Part shown: positions 53,386 to 63,000 of the stretch, piece after piece
Position numbering within the stretch: position 1 is the stretch's first letter
Layout: every line of letters begins with the position of its first letter
From: Thecamonas trahens ATCC 50062
Taxonomy: Eukaryota > Apusozoa > Apusomonadida > Apusomonadidae
NCBI RefSeq assembly: GCF_000142905.1
Contig: NW_013657662.1
Location: 375,328 to 439,327 of the forward strand
Reading direction: 5' to 3'
Length of the DNA stretch: 64,000 bases
Notes under the pieces: generated by a model
What the model was told of the DNA's origin: nothing
Database searches by the model: none
Seen by the model: the letters and a program-made list of their open reading frames with translations, nothing else
Translations under genes and position numbers: made by a program

Positions 53386-54483
53386 ATGGTCAAGGCCCGC
53401 ACCAAACCCACGTCGCGTGGCCGTGCCCCAAATCAGGGGAAGCGCAACATGTTCGGAAAGGTGATGCGAGTCCTTTTCCCCCACACCATGGACAAGGCCA
53501 CGAGGACCGCGCGGAAGGCGGCGCTCACTAAGGCCATTATGGCGAAAACCAACGGCATGCCCGCTGCAACAATCGACCAGCTCACACTCGGCTTGCGGTC
53601 CCTTCTTGCCGCAGACTCGTCGCTCCCGGCCAGGACGACTAGCACCCTCCTGACTCCAGATGTCAGCGCAGGCATCGTCCAGGGATACGCATTCGAGCCG
53701 AGCGTCCGAGTCGTGGGCGAAGTCTCCCGGCCTGACAAGAACCACGACCTCCGCCGCGCGGCCGGCATGGAGGCAGTCATCACCACCGGCCGCGTCCCCA
53801 TCGAGAGGTTTGTGGCCGAGGCTTCCGTTCGTCACCATCGCGCCAACCACACCAAAGTCAAGCGCGAGAAGAAGAAGTCTGCTAACGCTGGTAAGAACGA
53901 CATGGCCATCGAGATTAGCCTGGCGCCAACCGTCGAAGAGGTCAAGTCAACAATCACGACCATCGCCAACAACTTCTCAGGCCGAGCCCAGAAGATGCGC
54001 GACACAAGCTCGGGTGTGCAGCATGACGTGATGCCGCAACAGGTTGTGCCAACGACACCACCTGCTGCCCCGTACGAGCCCATGCCCAACGACGTCTCAC
54101 TCATGCAGACTCTCCTGGCCTCGCCTTGCCCAACACACGGCCCCGCCCTGCTTGCCGTGGGGATCCCGGGCTTGGAAAATGACGTTCCAGGTGTGTGGCC
54201 CATGAACATCCAGCAGATACTCCAGACGCCACCATCGCCAAGCCCGACGACAGCGTCCGTTGCCTCTACGGCAGTGGCTACGCCAACGTGTCAGGGAACA
54301 TCCCCGCCACTCCTCGACTTTTCGATGAGTACAAATGTGGAGGGGGCATGCAATGACCTGGGACTTCTTCCCGAGATGGAGGTCACCACCGATAACAGCG
54401 TCTTCGACATCAACGACGAGCCGCTCTACTTTGCTTCTCATATCAACATTGACAAGGTGTATGGGCTTACCTCGCCTCAGTGA
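53386..54483 (+). CDS. Unrecognised, probably nuclear protein
   Basis: 365 residues from ATG 53386. The N-terminal 50 residues are basic (MVKARTKPTSRGRAPNQGKR), followed by a helix MDKATRTARKAALTKAIMAK. A second basic patch, HHRANHTKVKREKKKSANAG, occurs near 150-170. The C-terminal half is Pro/Ser/Thr-rich with acidic-hydrophobic segments (VSLMQTLLASP, PLLDFSMSTNVEG, NSVFDINDEPLYFASHI) of the sort found in activation domains. A transcription regulator is a guess; there is no known DNA-binding domain. The last 17 bases overlap the 3' end of the convergent HAD gene. Confidence 0.55.
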   Translation: MVKARTKPTSRGRAPNQGKRNMFGKVMRVLFPHTMDKATRTARKAALTKAIMAKTNGMPAATIDQLTLGLRSLLAADSSLPARTTSTLLTPDVSAGIVQGYAFEPSVRVVGEVSRPDKNHDLRRAAGMEAVITTGRVPIERFVAEASVRHHRANHTKVKREKKKSANAGKNDMAIEISLAPTVEEVKSTITTIANNFSGRAQKMRDTSSGVQHDVMPQQVVPTTPPAAPYEPMPNDVSLMQTLLASPCPTHGPALLAVGIPGLENDVPGVWPMNIQQILQTPPSPSPTTASVASTAVATPTCQGTSPPLLDFSMSTNVEGACNDLGLLPEMEVTTDNSVFDINDEPLYFASHINIDKVYGLTSPQ

Positions 54484-55393
54484 GCGCTTGCAAGCGAGTT
54501 ACAAGATCGTCCAGCGTGTGGATAACACAATCTTTCTCAACAAAGGGCGGAACCGCCTTACGGGCGTCTGTGCGGTGGATGAGGAGAGGGGAGAAGCCCG
54601 GTGCCGCAATTGCACCATGGTAGTCAGCCATGGAGTCTCCCACATGCAGCGCAGTGATGACTTCATCATCGCTGTCGGCATCATGCCACGGCAAACCGAG
54701 GTCGGCGGCGGCGTCAGCGGCGCGGGTGGCTGCGACAGCGAAGATGGCCGGATCTGGCTTGGGCGCTTTGACCGAGTGCGAGTCGACCACAAAGTCAAAG
54801 AACTTGGCCAGATCGAGCGAGGCGAGGGTGTCGTTGACCTTGGACGTCATGTTGGTAACGACACCAAGGATCGGGCGGGCACCAGTCGCCGGCAGCCTGA
54901 TCTCCCGCAGCTCGCGAAGCGCAGGTTCAACATCGGGGTACATGGCATAGGCACCCGAGGTAGTAAAGTGCGTGACCAGATGATCAAACAGGCCGTCATT
55001 GATAAGGAGGCTGTTGATGGAGCCCAGAGCAGCATGGGCCGAGAGCGAGTCCGGGACAAGACCAGCATCATGAGCAGCATGGACCCCGTTCTCAAAGGTA
55101 GCACTCACCACCTCCCACCACCATCCATGATGATCAAGACCAGCTTCAGCACCAAAGTTGGGCAGTGACGCATCAGTCGCCTTGTACGCCGCAAAAAAGG
55201 CAGTATCGAGCAGTGCAATGACCTCGGGTTGCCTCATCCACCAAAGTCGACTTGGCTCAGCGGTTGCCATGGCCTCGCCATAGTGACTCCCCACAGAGGC
55301 GCAAATGTAGGCCAGCGTGTCAGAGAAGTCGAGTGTCACCATCTGCACACGTGACAGTGCTCCGTTGCACGCCCACGTGCTAGCCCTTGCCAT
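54467..55393 (-). CDS. HAD-like hydrolase, HDHD3-related
   Basis: 308 residues from ATG 55393 (MARASTWACNGAL). Haloacid dehalogenase motifs: I, MVTLDFSDTLAYI; II, LGVVTNMT; III with Lys, VDSHSVKAPKPDPAIF; IV, ALHVGDSMADYHGA. The helical cap lies between motifs I and II (WWWEVVSATFENGVHAAHD). In motif I the second Asp of the usual DxDGT is Ser (DFSDT), as in the HDHD3 group where the motif also departs from DxD. The substrate is unknown and phosphatase activity may be weak or absent. Upstream bases are CCGCCCACACC-type repeats. Confidence 0.8.
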   Translation of the reverse strand: MARASTWACNGALSRVQMVTLDFSDTLAYICASVGSHYGEAMATAEPSRLWWMRQPEVIALLDTAFFAAYKATDASLPNFGAEAGLDHHGWWWEVVSATFENGVHAAHDAGLVPDSLSAHAALGSINSLLINDGLFDHLVTHFTTSGAYAMYPDVEPALRELREIRLPATGARPILGVVTNMTSKVNDTLASLDLAKFFDFVVDSHSVKAPKPDPAIFAVAATRAADAAADLGLPWHDADSDDEVITALHVGDSMADYHGAIAAPGFSPLLIHRTDARKAVPPFVEKDCVIHTLDDLVTRLQALTEAR

Positions 55394-55571
55394 GGGGTAC
55401 CGGGCAAGAAGGGGGGGCGTGAGGTGGTGGTGGTGGTGTGGGCGGTGTGGGCGGTGTGGGCGGCGGGCGACGAGCGCGGCGGCGGTCGGCAAACATGGCT
55501 CGATCAGAGTTTGAATTGGTGTTGATGTGATCTACAGGGTGGTGTGGTTGAGGTTGTAGGGGGGGCTGTGA

Positions 55572-56346
55572 TTAGTCAAGCGGCTTGGTGCGCTTGCCGG
55601 GACGAGGATTGAGGGAGGCGGCATCGACCTCGGGCTCCTCACCCTCGTCGTCCATCGGCACGGCGGTTGAAGATGCTGATACACTGCTGGCGGTTGTTGG
55701 CGTGTCTTCTGCGCGGCGCTTCGTCCGCGGGTGCTGGACATGACCGGCAACAAAGATGGCATCGCCGTGGAGCGGGTGGCCTGCGATCGCTACCGACTCG
55801 GACTCGCCGCTGCCACCCGACTTCAGCATGTACCGCGGCTCGTCGGCGGCAAGTTCCGACGACACTGCTCCGGCGCCGTCGGACAGGTATCGCACAGTGC
55901 GTCCGTTGATGACAGTCTCCATCATCGAGGTACCCTTGGGCAGGCTCTCGGTCCACGACGGCGAGTAGATCTGCTCGTCGTCCATCGGAATCGCCTCCTC
56001 AGCAGCCGCAGCCGATGGCGACGGCAGCGCATCAGGAGTGACCTGGAAGTTTTCACCCTGTCTGGTGTGAAAGTTGACCGTGTTTCCCTCGCCAGTAATG
56101 TGGCTTTCCAAGCCGCGCTGCTTCCGCTCGTACGTCAGCTCATTCGACTCTGCATCAGCCCGTTTCGTTCCCGATGCGTAAGATCAGCTACCTCCCTCCC
56201 TACCTCCTCCTCCCCCCCCCACACACACACACCTGCAACTCTCTGATCTACTTACCCACCACGGTGGCCTGCGCCTGTCCGACCTGTGCGCTCTGCAAGT
56301 TCTTCAGCTTGGCATCCAGCCCTGCACTCGCAGCCGGAGCAGCCAT
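55572..56346 (-). CDS. Unrecognised protein with coiled N terminus and basic tail
   Basis: Exon 1, 56346-56256 (MAAPAASAGLDAKLKNLQSA through TVV), and exon 2, 56149-55572, with a 106-nt intron (GTAAGT...GATGCAG), phase 1. The product is 222 residues. The N-terminal 60 residues are helical (NLQSAQVGQAQATVVESNEL, TYERKQRGLESHI), then GNTVNFHTRQGENFQVTPD, an acidic MDDEQIYSPSWTESLP segment, and a tail with NPRPGKRTKPLD. The gene may extend upstream: exon-like minus-strand frames lie at about 56550-56900. No family recognised. Confidence 0.55.
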
Positions 56347-56987
56347 GGCCACACATCCAAATTGCAACCCCAGCCACGATCACAGTCACGCGTTGCCATC
56401 ACCATCGCCATCACCATCGCCAAGCCCCGTCATAGTCACGGTCACGGCCACGGTGACGGTCGTGATCACCCACCCCATCACCATCACCATCATCATCCCG
56501 CTTCGCCCATATGAGTCCACGCCCGCACCAATCCCTCACGCCGGAATCCCAGCCTACATCCAACATACGCGCCAGGATGGAGTTGGCCTCGCTCTGGGCC
56601 AATCGACTCTGTCCAGCTGCCGCAGCCTGGCTGCTCGAGCTCGCCGCCGAGCTCCTTGCACGCTCCGAGAGCCGCTGATGGGCGTAGGGATCCATATCAA
56701 GGTCAAGAACACACAACTGCTCCTCTGTTACGGTGTGGTTTGTGCCGTCTTGTCAACCTGGACAGTGCTTGAGTTGTAGTAGGCTTGGCTGGCGAGAGGT
56801 GTGTGCTCCGGTGTGTTCAGGAAGGTGAGCCCGCCGGCGGCCGACGAGGAGTACACGCCGGCGCTGGGGCAATTGGCTGGAGTCGCGGCGTTGGTGACCA
56901 AGCAGCCTGATCCAGGTACTGTTAAGGCCTAAAAGCAAGTCGGTGGACAGACTACAAGAGGCTGGACGCGTGGTGTTTATCATTGCT
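56347..56987. other. Unresolved coding-like stretch between farnesyltransferase beta and the basic-tailed gene
   Basis: The minus strand has MDPYAHQRLSERARSSAASS continuing to SRLAQSEANSILARMLD (about 56696-56556) and, further 5', a frame NCPSAGVYSSSAAGGLTFLN after an acceptor-like GCTTTTAG. The plus strand over 56800-56935 also has a GC3-rich frame (ADEEYTPALGQLAGVAALVT) ending in TAA. These may be upstream exons of the gene at 55572, a separate small gene, or chance. Confidence 0.4.
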
Positions 56988-58412
56988 CTACATGACAGGG
57001 CCAAGGTCGGCAAAGTAGCGGACAGCTTGGATGGCCTTGTTCTGCGAGATGGCGTAGACCGGGTCGACGGGCTGGAGGAGATTGAACGGCGAGCCAACAA
57101 TGGTGAGCGATCCATCCGAGTTGTGCTGTGCCACAGAGAGGCCCGCCAAATTGTAGCATGTGTGGTAGTAGTCTGCATACCGCTCGGGCTTGTCCCGCAG
57201 CCCGCCACGCGGCTGCTGCGCAGCTACCAGGATGTAGTCCTGCAGCGCCTCCTGCGAGAACAGATGGCTGCCGCCGCGGACGAACCGGGCCTCAACAACC
57301 TCGCCGGGTGCGATGCTCTGTGGCGGTGCGTACATGGTTCCGACCTCATAGACAGAGTCGGCGCCGTGCGAGAGTGCCCAGGCCGCCATCGGCGGCACCG
57401 CGCCCTGCCAGAACGAGTAGCAGCCGTCGACAAGCTTGTTGGTCCGACCCTGGAACCCGCCCTCGACCCGCATCTGCCGCGAAGCCACCCAGAACAGCAG
57501 CGGCTCCATCCGCAAAAGATGCGTTGAGCCCACGAGCAGCATCGCCGCCAGGCCGCAGTACGTGTAGCCGCCGTGCGGCTCGCTGCCGGGCAACGCGCCG
57601 ATGCCGCCATCAAAGCCCTGGCACGATGCCACAAACTCACCGACCCCGCGCCGGAGCTCGTCGTCCAAAATGCCGGTAACGCTTGCCACATGAACAGCAC
57701 AGTAAGAAGCACGAGTGTCGACCTCGCCGTCGTGGTGCATGCAGAACGCGCCACACTCTGCCTTGAGCGAGAGCAGCCACGACCGCAGCGCCGGACGGTC
57801 GATGACCTCATAGGCCTCGGGCGAGCCGACAATCGAGAGCGCGCAGACAGCTGCATAGGTTGGCGCCAGATGCGCCAGCTGGCCTGGCCCGCCGGCAAAG
57901 CCACCGTTTGGATCCTGGCAGTGGCTGAGGAACGAGATGACGCCGGCCTCCAGATCCTCCCCAAGCGGCGCGCCCATCAGATCCAGCGCGTTGAGGCACC
58001 AGTACACGATCCACGGCCGGGATGCGTCCAGCGTCTGATAGCCTGCACCAAGCCGACCCAGACCCCTCCGGACAAAGCCCTCATGTCCGCCCTTATTGAG
58101 CACCATAGCCTCCACCGGCAGCCGACCCTCATCATCGCCCAGACCTCGAGTCGCCGAGCGAGTCCCAAAGCCATCTTCATCCCCATCAGAAGCAGAAGCC
58201 ACTTTCGACTCATGTGCAACGTCCAAACCCATAGCAGCACGTGCTAGTGCTACGAGGTGATCTCGCTCACAGTCTGGCGTGGGTGATGGGACGTAGTTGT
58301 CCAGCAACTCGACCACCGACGCCTCCACTCTCTGTTGCTCACGCGAGCTGTGTGAGGGCCAATGGTCATCATTGAACACAACCTCGTCCGCTCCTGCTCC
58401 CGTGCGAAGCAT
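56988..58412 (-). CDS. FNTB: Protein farnesyltransferase subunit beta
   Basis: 474 residues from ATG 58412 (MLRTGAGADEVVFNDDHWPS); a further 5' exon is possible because the frame stays open. Prenyltransferase beta repeats are clear: RPWIVYWCLNALDLMG, FLSHCQDPNGGFAGGPGQLA, ASCQGFDGGIGALPGSEPHG, RMEPLLFWVASRQMRVEGGF and NKLVDGCYSFWQGA. The zinc site uses the Asp and Cys of LVDGCYSFW and the His of YYHTCYNLAGLS. The QDPNGGFAGGPGQLAHLAPT segment and the Trp/Tyr pattern are those of the farnesyl rather than geranylgeranyl enzyme. It attaches farnesyl to CaaX proteins in the cytosol with the alpha subunit. Confidence 0.93.
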   Translation of the reverse strand: MLRTGAGADEVVFNDDHWPSHSSREQQRVEASVVELLDNYVPSPTPDCERDHLVALARAAMGLDVAHESKVASASDGDEDGFGTRSATRGLGDDEGRLPVEAMVLNKGGHEGFVRRGLGRLGAGYQTLDASRPWIVYWCLNALDLMGAPLGEDLEAGVISFLSHCQDPNGGFAGGPGQLAHLAPTYAAVCALSIVGSPEAYEVIDRPALRSWLLSLKAECGAFCMHHDGEVDTRASYCAVHVASVTGILDDELRRGVGEFVASCQGFDGGIGALPGSEPHGGYTYCGLAAMLLVGSTHLLRMEPLLFWVASRQMRVEGGFQGRTNKLVDGCYSFWQGAVPPMAAWALSHGADSVYEVGTMYAPPQSIAPGEVVEARFVRGGSHLFSQEALQDYILVAAQQPRGGLRDKPERYADYYHTCYNLAGLSVAQHNSDGSLTIVGSPFNLLQPVDPVYAISQNKAIQAVRYFADLGPVM

Positions 58413-58785
58413 GTAGTCGAGGCGCGAGGGAACGGTGTGGTGGAGAGGAGTATGACTAGGTGTCAAGGTAAGCGGGGAGTGGCGTGGGGGGGTGACTGTC
58501 CCATCCCCCTTCCCCGTCTCGACTGCTCGCCCGGCTCGGCTGGCGGTCGTCACATGTACTCGCTCGCTCTCGCTCGATCTCGCCAGAAAGTCACCGTCCA
58601 GGCTGAAAGGGGGGGGAGGAGAGGGGGGGGAGTGTGTGTGTTTGGGCCGTACGGATAGTTGGTACGGGATGGAGGGATGTTGTATGCTGTTGTGCATCGG
58701 CACGTTGTTGGTCTTGATCTGTTGCCTAGAGGGCGTGATGAGGTGAGCCGGGTGAGGCCAGGAGGGCCCTATGCTGTGGCATTGC
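58413..58785. other. Intergenic stretch, G-rich, no supported gene
   Basis: Contains interrupted G runs at about 58605-58630 (C tracts on the strand of the farnesyltransferase gene). No coding or RNA feature seen. Confidence 0.5.
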
Positions 58786-59487
58786 TCATCTGGGATCGAT
58801 GGCGGCGTAGTTGTCAGGAAGCGCGAGGTCGTAGCCGGCCAGGATGGCAACGCGGGGGTTGAGTAGGTCGCGGAGTTTGCGGAGGCGGGCGAGGTGGCCC
58901 TCGATCCGCGCAACGCGGGGATCTTTGTCGGCGTCCGACGCACTTACGCCATCCTTATCGGCAGCAGCCTTGCCATAGACAGCGCGGCCAAGGACAGCTA
59001 GCTCATTGACACCAAACCGGCGCCACAGCGGCGATGGCTGGATGAGATACAACCGGATGCGGGTGATGGCCGGCTGCGGATCAGGCAGGCGACAGCTGAT
59101 TACCTTTGTCAGCGGTGAGGCAGACATGGAATCGTCTGCACCCTCTCCATCAGCGGATCTGGGCGCCACCACAAGAATGATCCAGGCCTCGGCATCAGTC
59201 TCGAGATGGGGATCGGCCATGAGCTTGACGACATCCATATCAATCCAACGATCATCAGCCACTTCATCATCGCCAGTATCATCATTTGCCCGAAGATACG
59301 AGAGTCTCAACGCGGCGGTGTAGTAGTTACGAAAGGCGATGACGGCCAGCGCCGCCGAGCTCTCCTTCAGCGTCAGCTCCTGGTACACCGGACATGGACG
59401 GCTTCCTGGCGGAGCAAAGACCTGTGGATGGAGAACAAAGCTCAAGTCAACAACCTCGAGCCCATCCTCTCCTTCTCCTGTACTCAT
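58786..59487 (-). CDS. NICN1: Nicolin-1 (tubulin polyglutamylase complex subunit) homologue
   Basis: 233 residues from ATG 59487 (MSTGEGEDGLEVVDLSFVLH). Landmarks shared with human NICN1: AVIAFRNYYTAALRLSYLR (human EITFKNYYTAFLSIRVRQY), DPHLETDAEAWIIL (human DPHSEEGAQEYVSL) and ITRIRLYLIQPSPLWRRFGV then NELAVLGRAVYG (human ELRLILRQPSPLWLSFTVEEL). A local acidic insertion separates the conserved parts. Nicolin-1 is a structural subunit of the TTLL1 polyglutamylase complex, which modifies axonemal and neuronal tubulin. This fits the other ciliary genes here. Confidence 0.85.
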   Translation of the reverse strand: MSTGEGEDGLEVVDLSFVLHPQVFAPPGSRPCPVYQELTLKESSAALAVIAFRNYYTAALRLSYLRANDDTGDDEVADDRWIDMDVVKLMADPHLETDAEAWIILVVAPRSADGEGADDSMSASPLTKVISCRLPDPQPAITRIRLYLIQPSPLWRRFGVNELAVLGRAVYGKAAADKDGVSASDADKDPRVARIEGHLARLRKLRDLLNPRVAILAGYDLALPDNYAAIDPR

Positions 59488-60039
59488 CCCCTTCTTCTTC
59501 AGCCGTAGTCACGTGCCTCGGCCTCAGCCCTAGCTCTTGCCCGCTCGTCGAGGCCGGTGTGGTCTCGGTTCGACTGGTTGAGCTGGTCGGCCACCACACC
59601 GACGTCCGATCAGATTGGCCTCACAGTAGGATAGGATTGAGCCAGCTAGTGCTTGACTATGCCTCATTTTTGCCAATCTCTGCCATCATCATCATTGCGC
59701 ACGAGTCCTCATCGCCTTGAAGTACAGAGCAAGCGAGTGAGAGCAGCTGAGCCCACTCTTCCCCGCCCCACACATTGCCCTCCCCCCCCTCTATTCCGAC
59801 TCCGATCTTCTCCTCCATCTTCTCCATCCCCGTATCCCTGCATGTGTGATTCCCTCTTTTGCGATCGATCATCCAACCATAACTTCATTCCCCAGCTCTC
59901 CAGCTCGCTTCCTCGACTGGCTTCCTCGCTGGCGTGCGCGCAAGCGCTTGGTCGCCGGCTACCTGACAGCCACCCAAACGCGCCTTCTTCCCCTCTCCAA
60001 ACTCCAGTCCGACACCTGGCTCCCCGTCCCAGGCCCACC
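59488..60039. other. Intergenic stretch, no supported gene
   Basis: About 550 bases between the divergent nicolin-1 and RhoGEF genes. Pyrimidine-rich on the plus strand from about 59750, consistent with the RhoGEF leader. Nothing else seen. Confidence 0.5.
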
Positions 60040-63000
60040 ATGACCACAGAAGCCTCCCGCTGTCTCGTACGTATATCCATTCCCACCTATACCTATGTCT
60101 ATCCCCTAATCCAAGCCTCAAGCTCATTCCCTACATACACAACACCTCCTTATGTGTGTCTGTCTGTCTGCATACATGATGACGCTTGGGGCGTTGATCA
60201 CCTGGTTGATCACGTAGGGCTGATCGATCACCGGGTTGATCACCCGCCCTCCCCCGCGCCCCCGCCACTCCCTCATACTCTCAAACTCCCTCTCCCCCAC
60301 CCCCCCCCCTTCCGACCCATGCACCACCCACTAACCCCTTCCTCCTTCTCATCTCCTTCATCTCCTTTACTCTCTCTCATCGCTCAGAACCGGAGTCTGG
60401 CCTCGCTCCTCGCCAGACAACCTGGCCGAAAGGCCTCGTCGGCGGGGGAAAGTGGTCACAGCGAGCTGGTACGCACGCGTGCCTAGGCCACTGACCCAAG
60501 AGTCCGCCCCCCTTCCCCCCCCCTCCCCTCCCTCCCTCCTCTCCCTCCCTCCCCCCCCCCCCCCGGCCCCCCCTACTCCCAGCCTACCACTCCCACCGCC
60601 CACCGCCCACCGCCGCCCCCTTCCTTCCCCCTTCCCCTTCCCCTCCCCCCCCCCTTCGCCTGCCCCCTTCCCTCCACTGACCCCTCCTCCTCTCTTCTCT
60701 CCCTGTTTCCCGCGTCGCTGCCACCGCGCGCCAACGCCCAACTCACGTCACTCGCTGGGATGATCAGTCTGCGACGCGAACGATCGGAGACTTGCGGAGC
60801 AAGGTGCTGTCGCGGACGGCAAGAACGCCGTCGATGTCGGCTCCGAGGAGACGGCCAAAGTCGAGAGTCTTGTCGCGGAGGCTGTCGATGGCAAGGCTGC
60901 ACTCGGGAGATCATCACAATCTACTGCTGGAGGCCAAGGCAAGGAAGATCCAGATGGCTGTCCGCAAGTGGCTCTTTCGCAGGCGGCACAAGGGTGCTGT
61001 TGTCCGGCTGCGCAAGCGCAACTCGGCCGCCAAGGAGATCCTCTCCACCGAAGAGGTGTATGTGGCGCGGCTCTCCGTCGTTGTCAACGTCTTTCTCGAG
61101 CCGCTCCGCTACAACGCGACGCAGGCAGCTAACCCGTTTGTGACGACCGAGGAGATTGGTGCGATCTTCTCCTCGGTCGAGCTGATTCTGGCACTCAACT
61201 CGGAGCTCCTGCTCACGCTCCGCGAGCGGATGTCGGGGTGGAATCCAGGCGACACGCTGCTAGCGGACATCTTCCTCCACTTTGCGCCGCTCTTTATTCT
61301 GTACGCCGAGTACTCGTCCAAGTTTGAAGAGGGGATGAAGACACTGAATCGGCTCGCGGCCGATCCGGGGCGCGGCCGATTTCTGGCCTTTTTGCAGCAC
61401 TCGGCGTCGCATCCGGACGTTCCGCATGGCCTCTCGCTCGCCGACCTCCTCATTGCGCCTGTTCAGCGACTCCCGCGCTATGTCCTCCTCCTTCGCGAGC
61501 TCATCCGATACACTCAGCCGCTGCACCCGGACTACCACGCTCTGCAGGATGCCATCGAAAAGGTGACGGCATGCACATCGTCAGTCAACTCGGCGATCTC
61601 GCGCCACGCCGCGCTTGCCTCGCTCCTCGACTTTGACGCGACTATGCTGCCGTCGCCGGCGCTGCCGCAGCTTGTCCAGCCCTGGCGCCGCCTGCTCGGC
61701 AAGTACGACGTGACGACTGACGACGGCTCGCCGCTGCTGCTAGTGCTGTTCAATGACATGCTGCTGTGGGCGGAGCCGAAGCCGGACTCGATGTACAAGT
61801 ACGTGGCGTCGGTCGGCCTCGAGTCGTGCGTCCTCGTCCACCACATGTCGCAGGTCGACGCCGCTGAACGCGACGAAGGGCCGGAGTTGGACCAGCTCTC
61901 GGCCGCGCTGCCTATCATTCCACTTGACGGCTTTCACCTGGCGTGGGGCACCGAGCTCTCCACATTTCACGCCAAGTCGGCCGCCACTGCCGAGGTGATG
62001 ATCTCTGATATTCTAGCTGCCATGGACGAGCGGCTGGCCGCCAATCCGGACCTAGTTGTCCGGCGCGCCCGCGCCGTTGCGCCGCTTGTGTCTCGGCTTC
62101 CGGGCCTCGCGGCCTTTGTCCGCCGCTCTTGGGTCGACGATGTGTCGGACGCCGGCGATGCTTCGGAAGACTCGGACGACGACAACGAGGACCGCGAGAC
62201 GTCGGCAGCCACCGCATTTCTTCTCGGCGAGAGGGCTTCGGGCGGCGAGCCGTCGACCCGGCCGCGCGCCCCGTCTGGCACTGCTCGCCGCGGCTCGCTA
62301 GTCCCGGTCACTCTTGGCTGGCTCCGCGACCTGAGCATCCCGTCGTACTTTGAGGCCAAGATCCACTACCACCGCGGCGGCAAGCTCGCAGTGTACAAAG
62401 AGCGGCTAGGTGTGGTCGTCCCGCACCTGCTCCTCCTCTTCAAGAACGCCAAGAACTCGTGCTCGCCGTTTGCCGTCTACCCACTCACCGACGGCGAGCA
62501 GGTTCTTGGCGTGAACAAGAAGAAGAAGAAGAAGTCGTTTACACTCTCCATTCCGGGCCTACCACGCCTACACTTTTACGTCAAGACGGAGCCGGAGCTC
62601 GTCTCGTGGACTGTCGCCCTCGACGCGGCCATTCCCGCTGACGCGGCTTCTGCGCGTCAGTTTGCGGCTGCCTGGCCACTCTACTCGCGCCTTCTCCATC
62701 CAGAGCTGACCAAGTCTGCCATGGTCAAGCATTCGGACTACGCCGAGCTGGTATGGGATACGGTGGCAGCAGCCACCGGGCGTGCCTTCTCGTGGCCGCT
62801 GTCGCGGACCATCCAGCATTTGCTGCGGGCCAAGGACCCGGCCGACGGCGAGTACGAGGACGCCGCATTTGTGCCTGCTACCGACAACGAGGGCAGCAGT
62901 CAGTCGCGCATCAAGCTCTCGCACATCCTCCGTCCAGCGCTGGCCAAAATGCAGAATGATGCGTCGCCAGCGCAGCTGCGCGAGCTTGGCTTTACCGTTG

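Noticed and set aside
53251-53850. Minus-strand frame antisense to the gene at 53386
   Set aside because: Opposite strand of a frame with better codon use and a clean ATG; no recognisable motif.
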